This document shows positions 48,601 through 60,720 of a stretch of DNA of 64,000 bases, piece by piece (the stretch's first letter is position 1; every line of letters starts with the position of its first letter). The position numbers were made by a program, and so were the translations under genes. Below the pieces are notes generated by a model. That model had not been told where the DNA came from. It saw nothing but the letters and a program-made list of their open reading frames with translations, and did not search any database. Origin of the DNA: Elysia chlorotica (taxonomy: Eukaryota > Mollusca > Gastropoda > Plakobranchidae); the NCBI GenBank assembly GCA_003991915.1, contig RQTK01000110.1, positions 39,863 through 103,862 on the forward strand. Reading direction: 5' to 3'.

Positions 48601-51600
48601 GACATCTGTTGTTATGAAGTGCCTTGAGCTTATTGTTCTTAAGGAAATCCAGTCTTGTCATGCTCATGTCCAAGATCAAATGCAGTTTGCCTATCATGCA
48701 AAGAGGAGTGTGGCTGATGCCTTGATTGTATTTCTTGATTACATAATTAACACCCAAACACTCCAAGAAATTACTGCAGAAATTTATTTATCGATTTTTC
48801 CTCGGCCTTCAATACTATAGTATTCAACCCCGTATGTTAATTCCAAAACTCAGAAGTGTGAGTATTGACGATACTCTCATTGCTTGGATTTTAGAATTTC
48901 TCACCAATCATCCCCAGTACGTAAAGTTAAATGAAACGCACTAAGATACTCATCTCACTAATTCCGGGGCACCCCAGGGCAGTGTTATCTCTCCTGTTCT
49001 TTTTACCATCTATACAAATGATTGTGCAATTAGCAGTTACTGTGTAAAGCTAATTAAATTTGCTGACTGCACAATACAGGGCCTGATAACTAAAGATGAG
49101 GAGTCGCACTATTTTAACTACATAAGCTCATTCGTGTCCTGATGTGAAGACCATTTTTTACTTAATGTGAAGAAAACGAAAAAAAAATCATGTTGATTTC
49201 AGTGTAAAGAAGGAGCCCATCATACCATTAGTTATCAATGATGAGCCAGTGAAAACTGTTGACTCCTACAGCTAATTGGTGTCACTATTGACAATCGATT
49301 AGACTGATACGCACACGCCTCTCTTGTCCACTCACAAATAAGCCAGCGCCTCTACTTACTAAGAAAACTAAACAGCTTTGGGCTAGATAATACCACCTTG
49401 TCTATATTTACAGATCAGTCATTAAAATTGTTATAAATATAATATTTTGTAATGTAGGATGGGGTAGTAACTGCTAAATGACAGACCAAAGACTTTAAAA
49501 CTCTGTTATAAACAAAGCTGACAAGTTGTGTGACACCGTTTCTCAAACAATATTGCAATGAAGAAATTGTTGTCGATAGTTAAAGACAAGTCACATTCAC
49601 TCGCCCCACAAATAGAGTGAGCAGTAGAGAGCGAAATCGTAAACTAGGCCTAACAAACTGACGTAACTAGTAGTAAATTTTTGACGTAGACTAAGCCGGT
49701 ATTCATGGCAAATTTTTGTCGTATACTAGCTACGTGTAAAAAAAGTATTGAAAGTCTTAAAATGTAGACGCCATTTTTAAATTTAGTAGAACTTCATTAC
49801 AAATTATAAAAATGAAGTACCCAAAACTCAAATCTATTATTAATTTCTTGATGCCTATGAATTATTGGGCAGAATATTCCATTTGACCTACTTATCTAAA
49901 TTATGAAAAACAATAAAAATGCGTGAGTGTGCCGAACGGTAAAATAAAACCACAAAACAACCTAAATAATACTAAAACAAGAGAGAAGTCATAATAGTTG
50001 ATTTGTTATAGGCTTTATATAGACTTTCAACCAAATTTTAGCCCTTAGGGCCGTATTCATATGAAGGCGTGGGCCTAAAAGTCGGACGTAACTTACGTAT
50101 AAAATTTCTAGTCTACGACCATACTAATTTCCTAGTACCAAATTTTGACGCAAGGGTTTGAACTACGGGCCTTTTGCTTCGGAAGCCGATGTTCTACCTC
50201 AGGGCCACCGCGCTCCCTGGTTTCTTGAATACCTCTGACAGTTTTAGAAATAAAAATGGTCTTCAAATTTAGTATGTGTCCTTATTTTAAATTTTGAGAT
50301 GCATTTCTGTAGAATTATGGAAGGCTTTCATAGTGCTACCCTGTAAGGCACCCAAAATTCAATGAATATCCATCCAGAACAATTCAATACATAGCTCTCT
50401 CTCTCAGTCTAAGCAATATCATGGTGCACAGAGTCTATTCAAAAACAATAATCCCTTATCTGCAAGTTGGTTGTGAATTGAAATCAATTGATGATATATG
50501 TTGCAGCCTGGGTTATTTTTAAACATTCACCAATCAATTGTTATTATTTACCTTAGGAACAATGTTAATGCTCTTGATATATGTTCTTTTTAAATGCAGT
50601 TTTTTTCATTGTTAAAAAAAAAAGAGAATAATGAAAAATCAATATATTTTTCAATATTTAAAAATAATTTTGATAGCGTTGTGAAAGAATAGCTTATTAA
50701 TTTCAATTTTCATATCAATCATTTCACAAACGTATACTATCTTAAGAGCATCATCTACACTGTATTTCTGGATGAACTGTAACTATAAATTCTACAAACC
50801 TCTTAAGCGAGTGGCATCCGCCTGTCTTACTTCTGTACTCTGTTGAAAGAAAAACAAAATCGATGTAAGGTATAAGTAGTACTAGTAGTTATAAACTGCT
50901 TTACCTTGTTCTCCCTCTCCTAGCAACAGCATCAATGAAACAATAGTTATGTGAACAGAGAAAGGGATCTATAAAAGTGTATTAAACAGGATTCTGTCTT
51001 TACATTCAGGTGTTTGCAGCTTGATTAACGTGTGTAAACTTAAATTATAAAAGGCACAATGAATTGTAATATACCGTATTGCTTTGAACACTTCATGTTG
51101 GCGAGGGAAAGTTTCATGATTGGCCAAACCACAACTGAAAAATTACAATGTATCTGGAAAAGACTAGGAGACTTTCTTGAATGTGCTAGTTATGAGGGTC
51201 AATGTTTGCCGTTACATTATTCTAAAAGTAAAGATTTATTTAAGTTCACATTACATAAATCATGAAACATATGGAAACAGTTTTATGGAAAAAAAATAAG
51301 GAGCCAGATAATACAAACCAGGATACCAAGAAGTGGATTAGATGAATTTGGGCCTCTCCGTTTCTTGTTAATTCACTCAAGCAAGCATGCCAGTGACTTC
51401 TATAAACAGATCAGGTTTGGATGATCCCAACAGACAGAAAAATCTTCTAACTTTTGAAAAATATGCATCCCAGTCACGCAAACATCGGAGGCATAAACAC
51501 GAGTTCACATATTTAGCACAATCACAAGAAGTATAGGTTGTTTATAAATTTCCTTTGCACAAGACCACCTAACAGAAGCCCTGCATAACCCCTCCACTCT

Positions 51601-52956
51601 CATTCAATCTTCAAAAGGTGAGAGGAACATATTCAGCCCAGGATAGTTAAATTATTTTGTACACTTTTTTAAACAACTTGCGAGTTTATTTTTATTTAGT
51701 TTCAAATAAAGCCAGGTGATATATTATAACTGGTAAATTATTATTAACCTTTTATGGAAATATGCTGGAGAGTAATAGTTACATCTATTGAAAATATCAT
51801 TGAAGTACCAAAATTCAAGTTTTTAGCTGTACTAATACATGGAGTATTAGTTTGTTATACTTCAGACCAGGACAATGTTTCATCATTTTTAAGTTCTAAA
51901 AATACAATACAAATTGGAACAATTGATGTTTTTATATTTTGTTCTTTTGACGTCATTTTTGTGGTATCGGTATCAAGAACTAAAAAAAAGAGAGATGTAC
52001 ATGTATATCCAAATGCCATCATTATCCACTCATTAAAAAAACCCAAGTTACTTCCAAACAGAGGTGTACCGTACCAGTTGGTCTTAATACTCCTATGTAT
52101 GATTGCCAACACTGTTGAGTCATTAGACAGTTATCCAAACACCTACTGATGTACTAGATGTGGCTGCTGCCTGAGCCATGAGTGATTCCCCCTGGTCCAC
52201 CTCTCCTTGCTGACTGGGCTGCTGTCTGCCTCGATAGTTGGAAGCCGCAGGACCTCCACCTCGATCCTCCTGCACTCGGTCCACATACTCCTGTCCCATG
52301 TACATACGGTTGTACACGCAGTTTGGTCGGAATCGAGCGTGCTGGTACTCAGGGATATCCTCATGGCGCCAATATTTGAGCCCGAGACCACAATAGAAGC
52401 ATCTCACACAATCAGAGTAGCCTTTAAAGAAAAGGATAGATTTAAAAAAAACTCTTTTAAAGCTTAAAACTTTCTGTATCATAAGTCTGGTAAGCCGTAT
52501 CATATTTCTATGACTTTAAATGAATATAAATCTGGGTGGGTAGGAGAAGAGCTTCATATTTTACAATTTTATATACAATATTTATAAAACTAATTTTTAA
52601 AATATTTTCTAAACAAAAGATTTCAAATTTTCATTCTTTCTTAAATAAATTGATATATCAATCTTCCAAGCATAGAATTAAAAAGTCAAAGTGCATGGAA
52701 ACAAGTTAAGAACACAAATGTTAAAAAAACATTTTTGTAACACTAGTTATGTAAGATTTTTATTTGTGGCTTTTTTATCTTTCAATTCAATTTTGACCAA
52801 GTAAAATTTTAACTCCCCCTCTTATCTCCGAAGTTAAGACAGATAAGATGTAGGAGAGGCTAAGGGTTTTAATAAGGAAAAAAAAGGAATAGAGAGAGAA
52901 AGGCATGAAAAGACTGGTAGATATGTAAAAATCAACAGCAGAAGAAAATCATGTGG

Positions 52957-53046
<90 letters not shown>

Positions 53047-55361
53047 AAGACAGACAGAGCCAGAGTGAAGGAGAGAGATAGAGAGAGAGAGATAATTGCA
53101 AGACATAAAAATAAAATGATATATATATAATGCATAATTCTAAACAAAGTTTATATCTCACCAGCATAGAAAAACCCAGCTTTTGTGAGATGATCTGGAC
53201 GTTTCGGGTGGTCTCTGCTCCAGGATCCGTACGTCTGACTTCTTGAGTAACTGCTGGCAAACTGAGGGTATGATGCCTTGCTCAGATCAAACCTAGGTAA
53301 TGGGGCCGCAGCCTCATCTGAAGAAGTCTCTTGTGCTGCACCTGCCCCTGTAGGCCTGACATGCACAGATATGGGCCGTGTGCTGGCTGAGGTGAGGAAA
53401 GCCTGCGCTGAGGCCACAGATTGAAGACTTTCTTCCGTCACAACCGAGCCAGACAATACATTTAGATTTTCAGGAAGGCTGCGACGGTGGCCCCCAAACA
53501 TGTAATCTACTGAGGTCCCGTTCATGAGCCCAGAGTTCAATGGCGGCCTGACTGTTGGCCTCATGGGATCACTGCCACAAACATCCCCCTCACCTTCTCC
53601 GCCTTCACTCAGCTCTGCTAAACCAACACTAGAACTGTCTAGACTGAGGACGGGCTGAAGATTGCGATTGCTCTCGTCTTTGTTACCATTATTGAGAGAG
53701 ATGTTGTGTGTCAATCTGCAGCCATAGTCTTTTAAATAACCTTTGAGCTCTTCCAATGACATTTTCAGGGAACCATTCACCAGACTGATATTTGTCTGTT
53801 GCCATTGGCAACTTTGCTCGTGGGCAACTTCTGCCTGCATTCCTTGCAGACCATTCTGGTATTCTCGTGCACAGGAGAAACAGCGCATCATGCCTGTGCC
53901 ACCGACATTGTAAAAGCCAATATGAGCCAGTGTAGTAAACCTCTGAGTGTCTGATCCAATATTCCTCCCCCTTGCAAAGGAACACAATCGAAGTAACTCA
54001 TGCCTCATATAAGTCAAAGACACTCCCCTTTGACGTGAGACAGGGTATGTATCAATTGTGCTGTGGATACCAGAATATTGGCCTCTACGGACGTTCATAT
54101 AACCTCTTGGTGTTGGTAAAAGGTGATCGAAATTTTTTGTTTCCTTAGGAGTTTGAGAATTGGCATTTGAGGTTGTTACAATTAGAACTGGTTTCACAGC
54201 TGCTGTTGGTTGCAGGTCTTCAGTCTCTTCCCCGAAATCCCCTACTCTTGCTGAGTTCTCCAACTCACCATTATGATCTTCCAAAGCCTTTTTTGCAATA
54301 TTTGTTCTATCTTGGAAGTGACCTGTTTGAGAATGTTGAGCTTTATGATTGTCATTGGTCATCTCCTTATATTCAGCAGCTTTAAATTCAATTTGTGCAT
54401 TTTGCAGTTCTGAATGCCATGCATCTTTCTTATCTGCGAATTCCATTGTATCCTGAACCTCTTTGCTTGAATGTGAAACATCACAGCATGCACCACTGCA
54501 GAGTTGGACACTACATATATCCTCCTGATGATTTAAAACTTCATGACCACTTTCCTGATCTCTGGGCTTTTCTAAAATATCTGCCTCCAAGATGTGTTGG
54601 ATAGCATGTTTATCCGTGGACAGCTGTTTCAATTGTATAGCTTCCCTTCTCGGTTCCTCTACACCGTTTTGTGTAACAACAAGCTGTATAAGAGCATTGT
54701 TATCTTTACATTTAACATTAGCATAGTTTAAGACTGTGGCTTCTCTCCCCATTCGATATTGACCCATTGTGAAGAAAATTTTTAAGGGTTCAAACACCCC
54801 TGATGGCATTAATAACAATGAATATTTTTTGTGTGCTGAAAAAACTTTTTCATACATCTTGAGCTCAATATCCTCTTCTTGAAGGCTTTGATCCTGTGCT
54901 TTCTTTAGTGTTGACAATCCACTATTACAATAGCAACTTAATTGTCCAAGAATACAAGCTTCATGTCCATTTTCTCTTAAAATCTCATGTAGTTTCATGA
55001 GCTTTAACTTTTTATGAGCTGTATTGCTGTTTTTATCTTTAATTTGAGGATTATGGATGTTAAGACATTTTTCCCAATCCTGATAATTATTACACGCTGA
55101 TTCAGTATAATTTAAATCCTCTTTGCAGTTTGCTTTAAGCCCATGCTCAATCAAAAATTTACCTTGACTGTTCTTAAACTCAGCGACACACTCCTGAGAT
55201 TCACATTCCCTCAATCTCACTTCATTTGAGTCAGAGTAGGGTTCAATCTTATCAGGGGTTAAGCACATATCAAGAAGACTTTGATATACAGCTATAAATG
55301 CATCAATAGAAAGTATTACCAAATTAATAATATTTTCGATTGAAATTTTTGATGAAGCCAT
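45391..55361 (-). CDS. Inhibitor-of-apoptosis protein, BIR-BIR-RING with long N-terminal extension
   Basis: IAP proteins bind caspases or signalling adaptors through BIR zinc domains and ubiquitinate partners through a C-terminal RING, acting in the cytosol in cell death and innate immune control. Coding exons on the minus strand: 55361-53162, 52421-52147, 47414-47099, 45683-45391. They total 3,084 nt and about 1,027 aa, with GT-AG borders and matching phases (1, 0, 1). Residues 1-450 resemble nothing I recognise. BIR1 is at about 452-520 (C494, C497, H514, C518). BIR2 at about 698-775 has the canonical C741-x2-C744-x16-H761-x6-C768 and is split by an intron. RING (C3HC4) is at 980-1014, ending with the typical FLS tail. 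The start is the first Met after a possible acceptor at 55422, so an upstream exon could add residues. It is about twice the usual length of BIR-BIR-RING IAPs; the orthologue is not determined. Confidence 0.88.
45684..47098 (-). other. IAP intron 3
   Basis: AT-rich, 1.4 kb. No other gene or repeat recognised. Confidence 0.7.
47099..47414 (-). CDS. IAP exon 3: Ser/Thr-rich linker
   Basis: Acceptor TTTTTTGTTGCAG, donor TCTC|gtgagt. Encodes a basic start (CKAKANKRLKRNS) and a low-complexity acidic/Ser/Thr linker between BIR2 and RING with no known domain. Phase 0 in and phase 1 out fit its neighbours. A later acceptor at 47378 is possible if the candidate exon at 50800-50839 is used. Confidence 0.75.
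48540..49430 (+). pseudogene. Decayed LINE reverse transcriptase
   Basis: The first frame has NDLRPVALTSVVMKCLELIV and QMQFAYHAKRSVADAL, then a shift, IDDTLIAWILEFLTNHPQYV, then GAPQGSVISPVLFTIYTNDC and LIKFADCTIQGLI. These are RT fingers-palm motifs of CR1/L2-like elements. The catalytic FADD box reads FADC, and stops and frameshifts are frequent, so it is dead. It lies antisense to the IAP gene. Confidence 0.85.
50150..50220 (-). repeat. SINE head, inverted
   Basis: The reverse complement reads CCAGGGAGCGCGGTGGCCCT with GTAGAACATCGGCTTC, matching the head of the SINE at 39160. Confidence 0.6.
52147..52421 (-). CDS. IAP exon 2: second half of BIR2
   Basis: Acceptor CTTTAAAG. Encodes YSDCVRCFYCGLGLKYW, HEDIPEYQHARFRPNC and the post-BIR helix MGQEYVDRVQ, then a Gln/Gly-rich linker, ending phase 0 at TCA|gtaggt. 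All four zinc ligands except none are in this exon, while the N-terminal BIR helices are in exon 1. Confidence 0.9.
52422..53161 (-). other. IAP intron 1 with (GA)n
   Basis: Holds a perfect GA repeat at about 52959-53040 with degenerate GA/CAGA flanks. The poly-Ser/Leu frames across it are artefacts. Confidence 0.85.
53162..55361 (-). CDS. IAP exon 1: long N-terminal region, BIR1, start of BIR2
   Basis: Uninterrupted 733 codons from Met at 55361. Residues 1-30 form a hydrophobic helix-like stretch (IENIINLVILSIDAFIAVYQ). Residues 30-450 are rich in Glu, Asn, Gln and Lys with several Cys; a GQYRMGREATVL segment near 200 is faintly like the first motif of FHA domains. BIR1 keeps LAHIGFYNVGG and CFSC but has H-x3-C instead of the usual H-x6-C. 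BIR2 starts with YPQFASSYSRSQTYGSW and ends at the intron after KAGFFYAG. Confidence 0.85.
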
Positions 55362-55775
55362 TGTTGTGACTTTCAAATATTGTCTCAAGTATCCAGTTTC
55401 ATTCTGTACTGCTTTACCAATCTGCAAAGATAAAAGAAAGGAAAAATGAGAGAACGGCAAGGCCAGTTATCCATTGCTGCACTGACTCAAAGCACCTGTG
55501 ACTGAGAATTAAAAAAAAACAACAAGAACTTATGTCCCCACCCTATGCAAGGTCTTCCATCACATGATAATGATAGGTGTACAACAAGCATCATGTTACC
55601 TTACTTTAATTATTTATGCAAAAGAGAGGTTTCGCAAGAGTGGAAAGGTGGGATTAAATTTTAATGCCAAGAAAACAAAATTTGATTATGAAATGTAGCA
55701 TGGCAGTCAACTGAGCTTTATTAACCTGGGCTCTGCGGGGCAATGACTTCAAGGCTTTAGTGCTATGTAGATACA

Positions 55776-56035
55776 TAGGAGGAGGAGCCGGGAAAGCGAA
55801 AGAAAAACAGGAGGAAGACATGCGGGATGAGCAGGAGGAAGAGCAAAGGGGGGTGGAGGAGAAGGGAGGAAGAGCAGAGGGAGGAGGAGCAGGAGGGAAA
55901 ACGAGCATTAGGAAGGAGCAGCAGGAGGGAGGAGGAGCAGGAGGAAGGAAGAGCAGAGGGAGGACGGGCTTGAGGAAGTAAGAGCAGGAGAGAGGAAAAA
56001 CAGGAGGAGCAGGAGAAAGTAAGAACAGGAGAGAG
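55776..56035 (+). repeat. GGAGGAGCAG-type purine minisatellite
   Basis: Degenerate AGGAGGA/GAGCAGGAGG units, about 260 bp. It lies roughly 400 bp upstream of the IAP start codon. Confidence 0.8.
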
Positions 56036-56577
56036 ATCTAGATCTAGATATAATCATAATGCGCATATAGATCTAGACTCAGTCGTATTGCTAGGCTTCC
56101 AAAATTTTAGGACGCCTCGCTGCTTTGTAAACAATAATATTTCTTACAACATAAAATTAGGGCTATATTAGGTTAAATATTATGATAATATTATCTAATA
56201 ACATCTTTGGGCCTATGTAGATCTAGATCTAGTGTTCACCATTATTGCCTTGAGCTCCGGAAATTCCCGATTTATTACGCACATTTTGTAGTTGGTGTCT
56301 GTGAATGTAGGAGGTCTACAATGAACAAATTAAGCTTCGATATTATCTATTTCGATACATTAATTTTAATATGTTGCATGCCACAGGTTCGATATAACTA
56401 GGCTACTGGTAGTTATAACTTATATAAATCTATGGTGGTTGGCAATAATGTCCGTTTATTATTAATTTATATTTTTAAAACTGGGAATTCCAATCCCCGC
56501 CTCTGCATGTTAGGACTGCCAATCAAGTATACTTTGGTTAAGTTCGAAGAACCCCCACCACCAGTATGAGAGACTAA

Positions 56578-57418
56578 AGGCAGGCATAGACAAATGCAAT
56601 CTACCTCAGTCACAGATCCGCCGAGAGCCCAGATTGTAAGACCGATTGCATAGTGTATGCGCAAAAAATCATACAATCCGCCTCATGGCAGACGATCGCA
56701 CGGCAGGCCAAAAAATATCTAGCAGTGCTTGATATTTTGTGTCGATTGTACAACCAGCTCCTGCCGGAGCCGACAATCTTGGGGTATCAAAGTTTTGAAA
56801 AAAAAAAAAATTAAAATTGACTTCAAAATCGTGTTCAGCATCAAATTTCAATGCGGAAAATACAACAAAAAAAAACCTAAATGGCCCGCAGGTTTCTGGG
56901 ATAATGTGTAGAAAATTTCAAGTCCGCATAGCTTCTCCCCGTGGCTAGGTATCTGAGGGTTGCCGCTAGTTGCTCATGTGGCGTAATATATTGTAGCGTC
57001 ACGAAAATTAGCGTCTTGTTTCACAATGAGAGGACTGATGAGCTCTAGGAGCTCGTTGTAGATGTCATAATCCATTCTCAAATAGTTCTGAAAATCATTA
57101 GGATATAACCGTAGCTCCTCTAGCAAAGTGGTGTGGCTTTTGGCGCTTTAATATTCACTGTTTTACCCATTCTCGCTTTAACAGCCACTGTTTTACCCAT
57201 TCTCTTCGGCTTCGTCTTCTTCTCTTTTTAACAACAACAGAAATTGCGATTGCTGCTAAAGCAAGTTTCTCCTCTGACGACATGTTGTCAAATGAGCACG
57301 CTCGAACGCATGGTGGTCATGCGGCCGATTGCGTCAGTGTATGCGCTCGAGATTGTAAGTGCGATCTGTGCAATCTGCCGACAGATGTGAAATAGATTGC
57401 ATTGGTCTATGCCTGCCT
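56578..57418 (-). mobile_element. PIF/Harbinger element, internally deleted, with TIRs and TAA target duplication
   Basis: Terminal inverted repeats AGGCAGGCATAGACAAATGC (left) and AGGCAGGCATAGACCAATGC (right, inverted) enclose 841 bp. TAA duplicates flank it at 56575-56577 and 57419-57421, the Harbinger 3-bp target signature. On the minus strand a transposase N-terminal part starts at 57283 (MSSEEKLALAAIAI, then KKRRRRSRREW). After a tandem duplication and frameshifts it continues LLEELRLYPNDFQNYLRM, YNELLELISPLIVKQDANF and EQLAATLRYLATGRSYADL up to about 56875. These match the Harbinger nuclease N-terminal half; the DDE core and the Myb/MADF partner gene are missing. Confidence 0.85.
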
Positions 57419-57575
57419 TAATTAAGGGTATGTGAGCTATTGGTTTGTTTGTATCTCGTTTCTTTACAGTATTTTTCCTCACTCAAATTGTATATGTTTT
57501 ACTGTATTTGTCTTTGTCATATGTCTTTGTATACTCCCGTGGTCTTTCTATGTCCACTCTCTTTATTATGTTACT

Positions 57576-57579
<4 letters not shown>

Positions 57580-57610
<31 letters not shown>

Positions 57611-57612
57611 GA
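57580..57612. repeat. (GTT)n microsatellite
   Basis: About eleven GTT triplets. Confidence 0.9.
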
Positions 57613-57619
57613 TGTTAGC

Positions 57620-57930
57620 TTAGCCGTGATTGGTCGCGTGTTGGACAATCAGCTCGCGAGGTGCGCCGAGCAATCTCGATCCCCTGACCAAGAGCGCATG
57701 GACTGGTCAGTTGGGATCAGAGATGGCCAGTGACAGGACGTCGTTGGTGTGAACCCCTACATATTTCTTTATCTTGTACTTTATCTAACGCCTTGTAGTT
57801 TATTTGTAAAGCTACTGCTGTATGTCCCTGTGCTGAGCTTGCCCTGAGTCGGACTTGTTATGCCGGCTGTGTTTTTTTTTTTTATGATGGTGTAAATTCA
57901 ATAAAAGTTTGAAACTTTTAACGCTGTGCC
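57620..57930 (+). repeat. Unassigned transposon-like stretch
   Basis: GC-richer than its surroundings, with an ATTGG box, and AATAAAAG at 57899 near its end, followed by GTGCCCGGTGTTCCCC. It looks like the 3' region of a retroelement but I cannot name it. Confidence 0.3.
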
Positions 57931-58009
57931 CGGTGTTCCCCTTTCTCTGGTCTATCGGTGGACCAACTAAATAAACTCAAAAAGTTCAAAATCACGCGGC
58001 CAAGGTAAT

Positions 58010-58885
58010 TTATAAGAAGAAAAAAAATGAGCATGTAAAGCCCCTATTAAAATCATTACATTGGTTGCCCGTGAAATAACGAATTGAATACACGATCGCT
58101 ATAACTGTTTTTAAATGCTTAAACAATTTGGCCCCACAATATTTACAATAACTTTTGCACCTTAATCTGAGCAAGGCATCTCGCTCTCTAAGATCTACAA
58201 ATGACAAAACTTTACTCTTTACGCCTAAAACTAATTTTAAATCATTTGGCGACTGGTCACTTCAGTTTCAGGGACCACATGTTTGGAATTCTCTTCCACG
58301 AGAGATTAGGGAGAGTGCAAGCCTCGAGATCTTTAAAAAAGATCTGAAGAGTCATCTTTTCAAACGTGTTTTCAGTTCTTAAGTTCCTATTTTACTTGTT
58401 TTTACCTGTCGGTCTTTTACGTAGATTGTATAATTCAATTCCATTTACACTAGTTATTAAATCTTGCATCTGTCTGTGCATAATTAGTATCGGTTTTAAA
58501 TGGTAGCGCTTTTGTTTACCTATGACTCTCGTGATAGTCTGTTTTTTTTGTTTGTTTGTTTTTTTTTCCATGAGATAAGGTTTCAATTTTAATTCATTAA
58601 TTTTTGTTCTGCATACTATTACGCAGCTTTACAGTGTTGCATTTTATATCATTTTTATTATATTCTTTCTGATAATGAGTATATGCTGCATACTATTTAC
58701 GTCTACATTTCTTCTTATGTATATTGTTTGGTTAAGATTTAACTTTTAATATTTAATTTTTAATTGCATGCTGATTGATATGATGTATGCGTATTTAGTG
58801 TATCCACTGTAAAGCGCTTTGAGATTTTTAAAAATATTCTGAAAATGGAAAGCGCTAAATAAATGTAATTTATTATTATTATTAT
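58010..58885 (+). pseudogene. CR1/L2-like LINE 3' end
   Basis: Read with one frameshift: PLLKSLHWLPVK, RIEYTIAITVFKCLN, then SRSLRSTNDKTLLF, FGDWSLQFQGPHVWNSLPRE and LEIFKKDLKSHLFKRVF-stop. This is the C-terminal region of CR1/L2 ORF2. A 3' UTR ends with AAAGCGCTTTGAG, AAAGCGCTAAATAAATG and (TTA)n, the standard L2-type tail. It is 5'-truncated. Confidence 0.85.
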
Positions 58886-59259
58886 AGAAGTAATATAATT
58901 TATTTAATACACAGTAGTGTTACACATATATATATATTATAATATATATACATATACGTGTTGTTTTATTTATTTTTCAAAGATTAAGAGGGAACACACC
59001 GCGATTCGTATTAGACTACGAAGTAAGTCACTAATTTAATTAAAGGGAAAAGTAAATAGCTGATCGAAAAGTAGTTATGTTTTTTTGTTAATTTGATTTT
59101 TTTACTGATTTTTCTATGTTCTCCTCCATAAATTAAATTTTCAATCACCCTCATTCGGCGCTGTTGTCCGAGCATGCTCACTGTTGTTCGGACATTGGGA
59201 TACAACATGTAGGTCGTTGAATTTTAAAAAAAAGCATCCTCGAAGTCGAAGCAAAATTA

Positions 59260-59420
59260 GGATCAAAGAGAATAAAAGTCAGGTCGACAAGAGGATGGGT
59301 AGGACCTAAATGATGCCAGCGACTGGCTACGATGGGATGGCCCAGGACCGGGAACTTTTCAGACGGATTGTGCTGGACATCTGATACAACGAACAAGCCA
59401 ACCTGAGGATGGGGATGATG
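59260..59420 (+). repeat. LINE ORF2 C-terminal remnant
   Basis: One frame has DASDWLRWDGMAQDRELF then RRIVLDI-stop, resembling the A-DW...AQDR-W ends of non-LTR ORF2 proteins, followed by GGGGATGATGAT. Confidence 0.5.
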
Positions 59421-60405
59421 ATTTCGAATGTAAGATTTGTTAGCAGTTACATTTACACTGACAATAGAAAAACTTACTGATTAGCAAACATTTTTAGAAA
59501 ATGTAAGACAATACAACTCCATGCTTCAAATGACGTCGTCTACTCAAAAGTGCGGAACTAATCTGTGGGTTTCTCTATTCTCTGTGTAAATGCAACTGCT
59601 AACAAAACTTACCGTCTTTGAACGGAAAAATAATTAAGTACAATCGTAATTAATGAGCATGACTACATCGAGAGTCATTAGAGATCGGGCACGAAAATGA
59701 GCATTATAATTATTCCCAAAAAGAATAAGTACAAAATATAATGTCTACTTATCTACATCCAGGTAGGCCTAGGCCTAGTAGTAGGTTATATCCTTGCCAA
59801 TATAAAAAAAAAAAAAAGAATTAAAAAAAATATAGAATTTAAAACTGTCAAATTCGATAAAAAAAAAAAATTCCATTTACCTTACAATCCATACATGTGT
59901 GAACATTTTTTTACTTTTTACTGTTGGACACACCCCATTTTTTCAATAACTATTCATAGATTTTTGGCCAGTAGTCGCGGTGAAAAAAAGATGGATTGAT
60001 AATTATGGTTGATAACATTCATAAATTAAAAATTGATTAGGCGTTTGATGTTATTAGTTTTAGCCTCTAAAATTATGTGGCCCATTTGTAATTTTAGGCC
60101 CTACTGTAAAATTTGGGATTTTATTTTTAGGGTGGAGCGGTTTGGGTTTGATCGCATGTCTAAGTTTGAGACGAAGACAAGGATAATAATAGATTCAAAA
60201 CGCAACTCACTGGTTTTGGAAATATTTGCTGTGCATCATACACAACACACAGAGCATTGTCCTTTGTGTGTGTAAATCATGCAGACTTAATAATATACAC
60301 GTCACAGTCACATGCAATAAAAATCACGCATTGAACATCCCCTGTCTTTGGGTCTTTGAACTTACATGGACATTCCGAATTGGATTCCTTTTTCATATTT
60401 TTTAA

Positions 60406-60720
60406 ATGGCCGTTTATTTCCAAACGTGCCAAAGTCCAACGGTTGGAAGTGACGAGGAAAGAGCCCTCCAAAATACAACCCATACGGCTTTTCCTAATTC
60501 TCAGTTGTTGTTGTGCACCTGCCATCTAAGAAATAAATTTCAAGCAAATCTGGCAGACAAAAGGTGGAAATCCTATAAAGCAAACGGAGAAAACCACTGA
60601 ATGTCTGTTTGGAGAGAAAGGGCGTGGCGTAACTGCAACAGATCCAAGTGAATTTGAAGATCACATACGTGTTTGGTGCCGCATTCTCTTCCAAAAGAGG
60701 CCAGAAACTAAATCTTAGGA
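60406..60720 (+). pseudogene. MULE-like transposase relic
   Basis: PTVGSDEERALQNTTHTAFP and LLLCTCHLRNKFQANL resemble the D-E-AL-A...FP-A-HLLC-WHL-RN motif of Mutator-like transposases. In another frame GRGVTATDPSEFEDHIRVW follows, like the downstream linker in those proteins. It has stops and no complete DDE core. Confidence 0.5.

Larger units (their letters stand above)
47415..52146 (-). other. IAP intron 2 (4.7 kb)
   Basis: Contains a LINE reverse transcriptase relic (48540-49430), a SINE head (50150-50220), and a possible small exon (50800-50839). Paired GTATTCATGGC/GTATTCATATG phrases near 49700 and 50050 suggest a decayed MITE. The remainder is AT-rich and featureless. Confidence 0.65.

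Noticed and set aside
51754..52149. 131-codon + strand frame in the IAP intron
   Set aside because: Partly overlaps the IAP exon 2 border, no recognisable domain, no splice or family support.
52834..53260. Ser/Leu-repeat frames on the minus strand
   Set aside because: Translation of the GA repeat in IAP intron 1.
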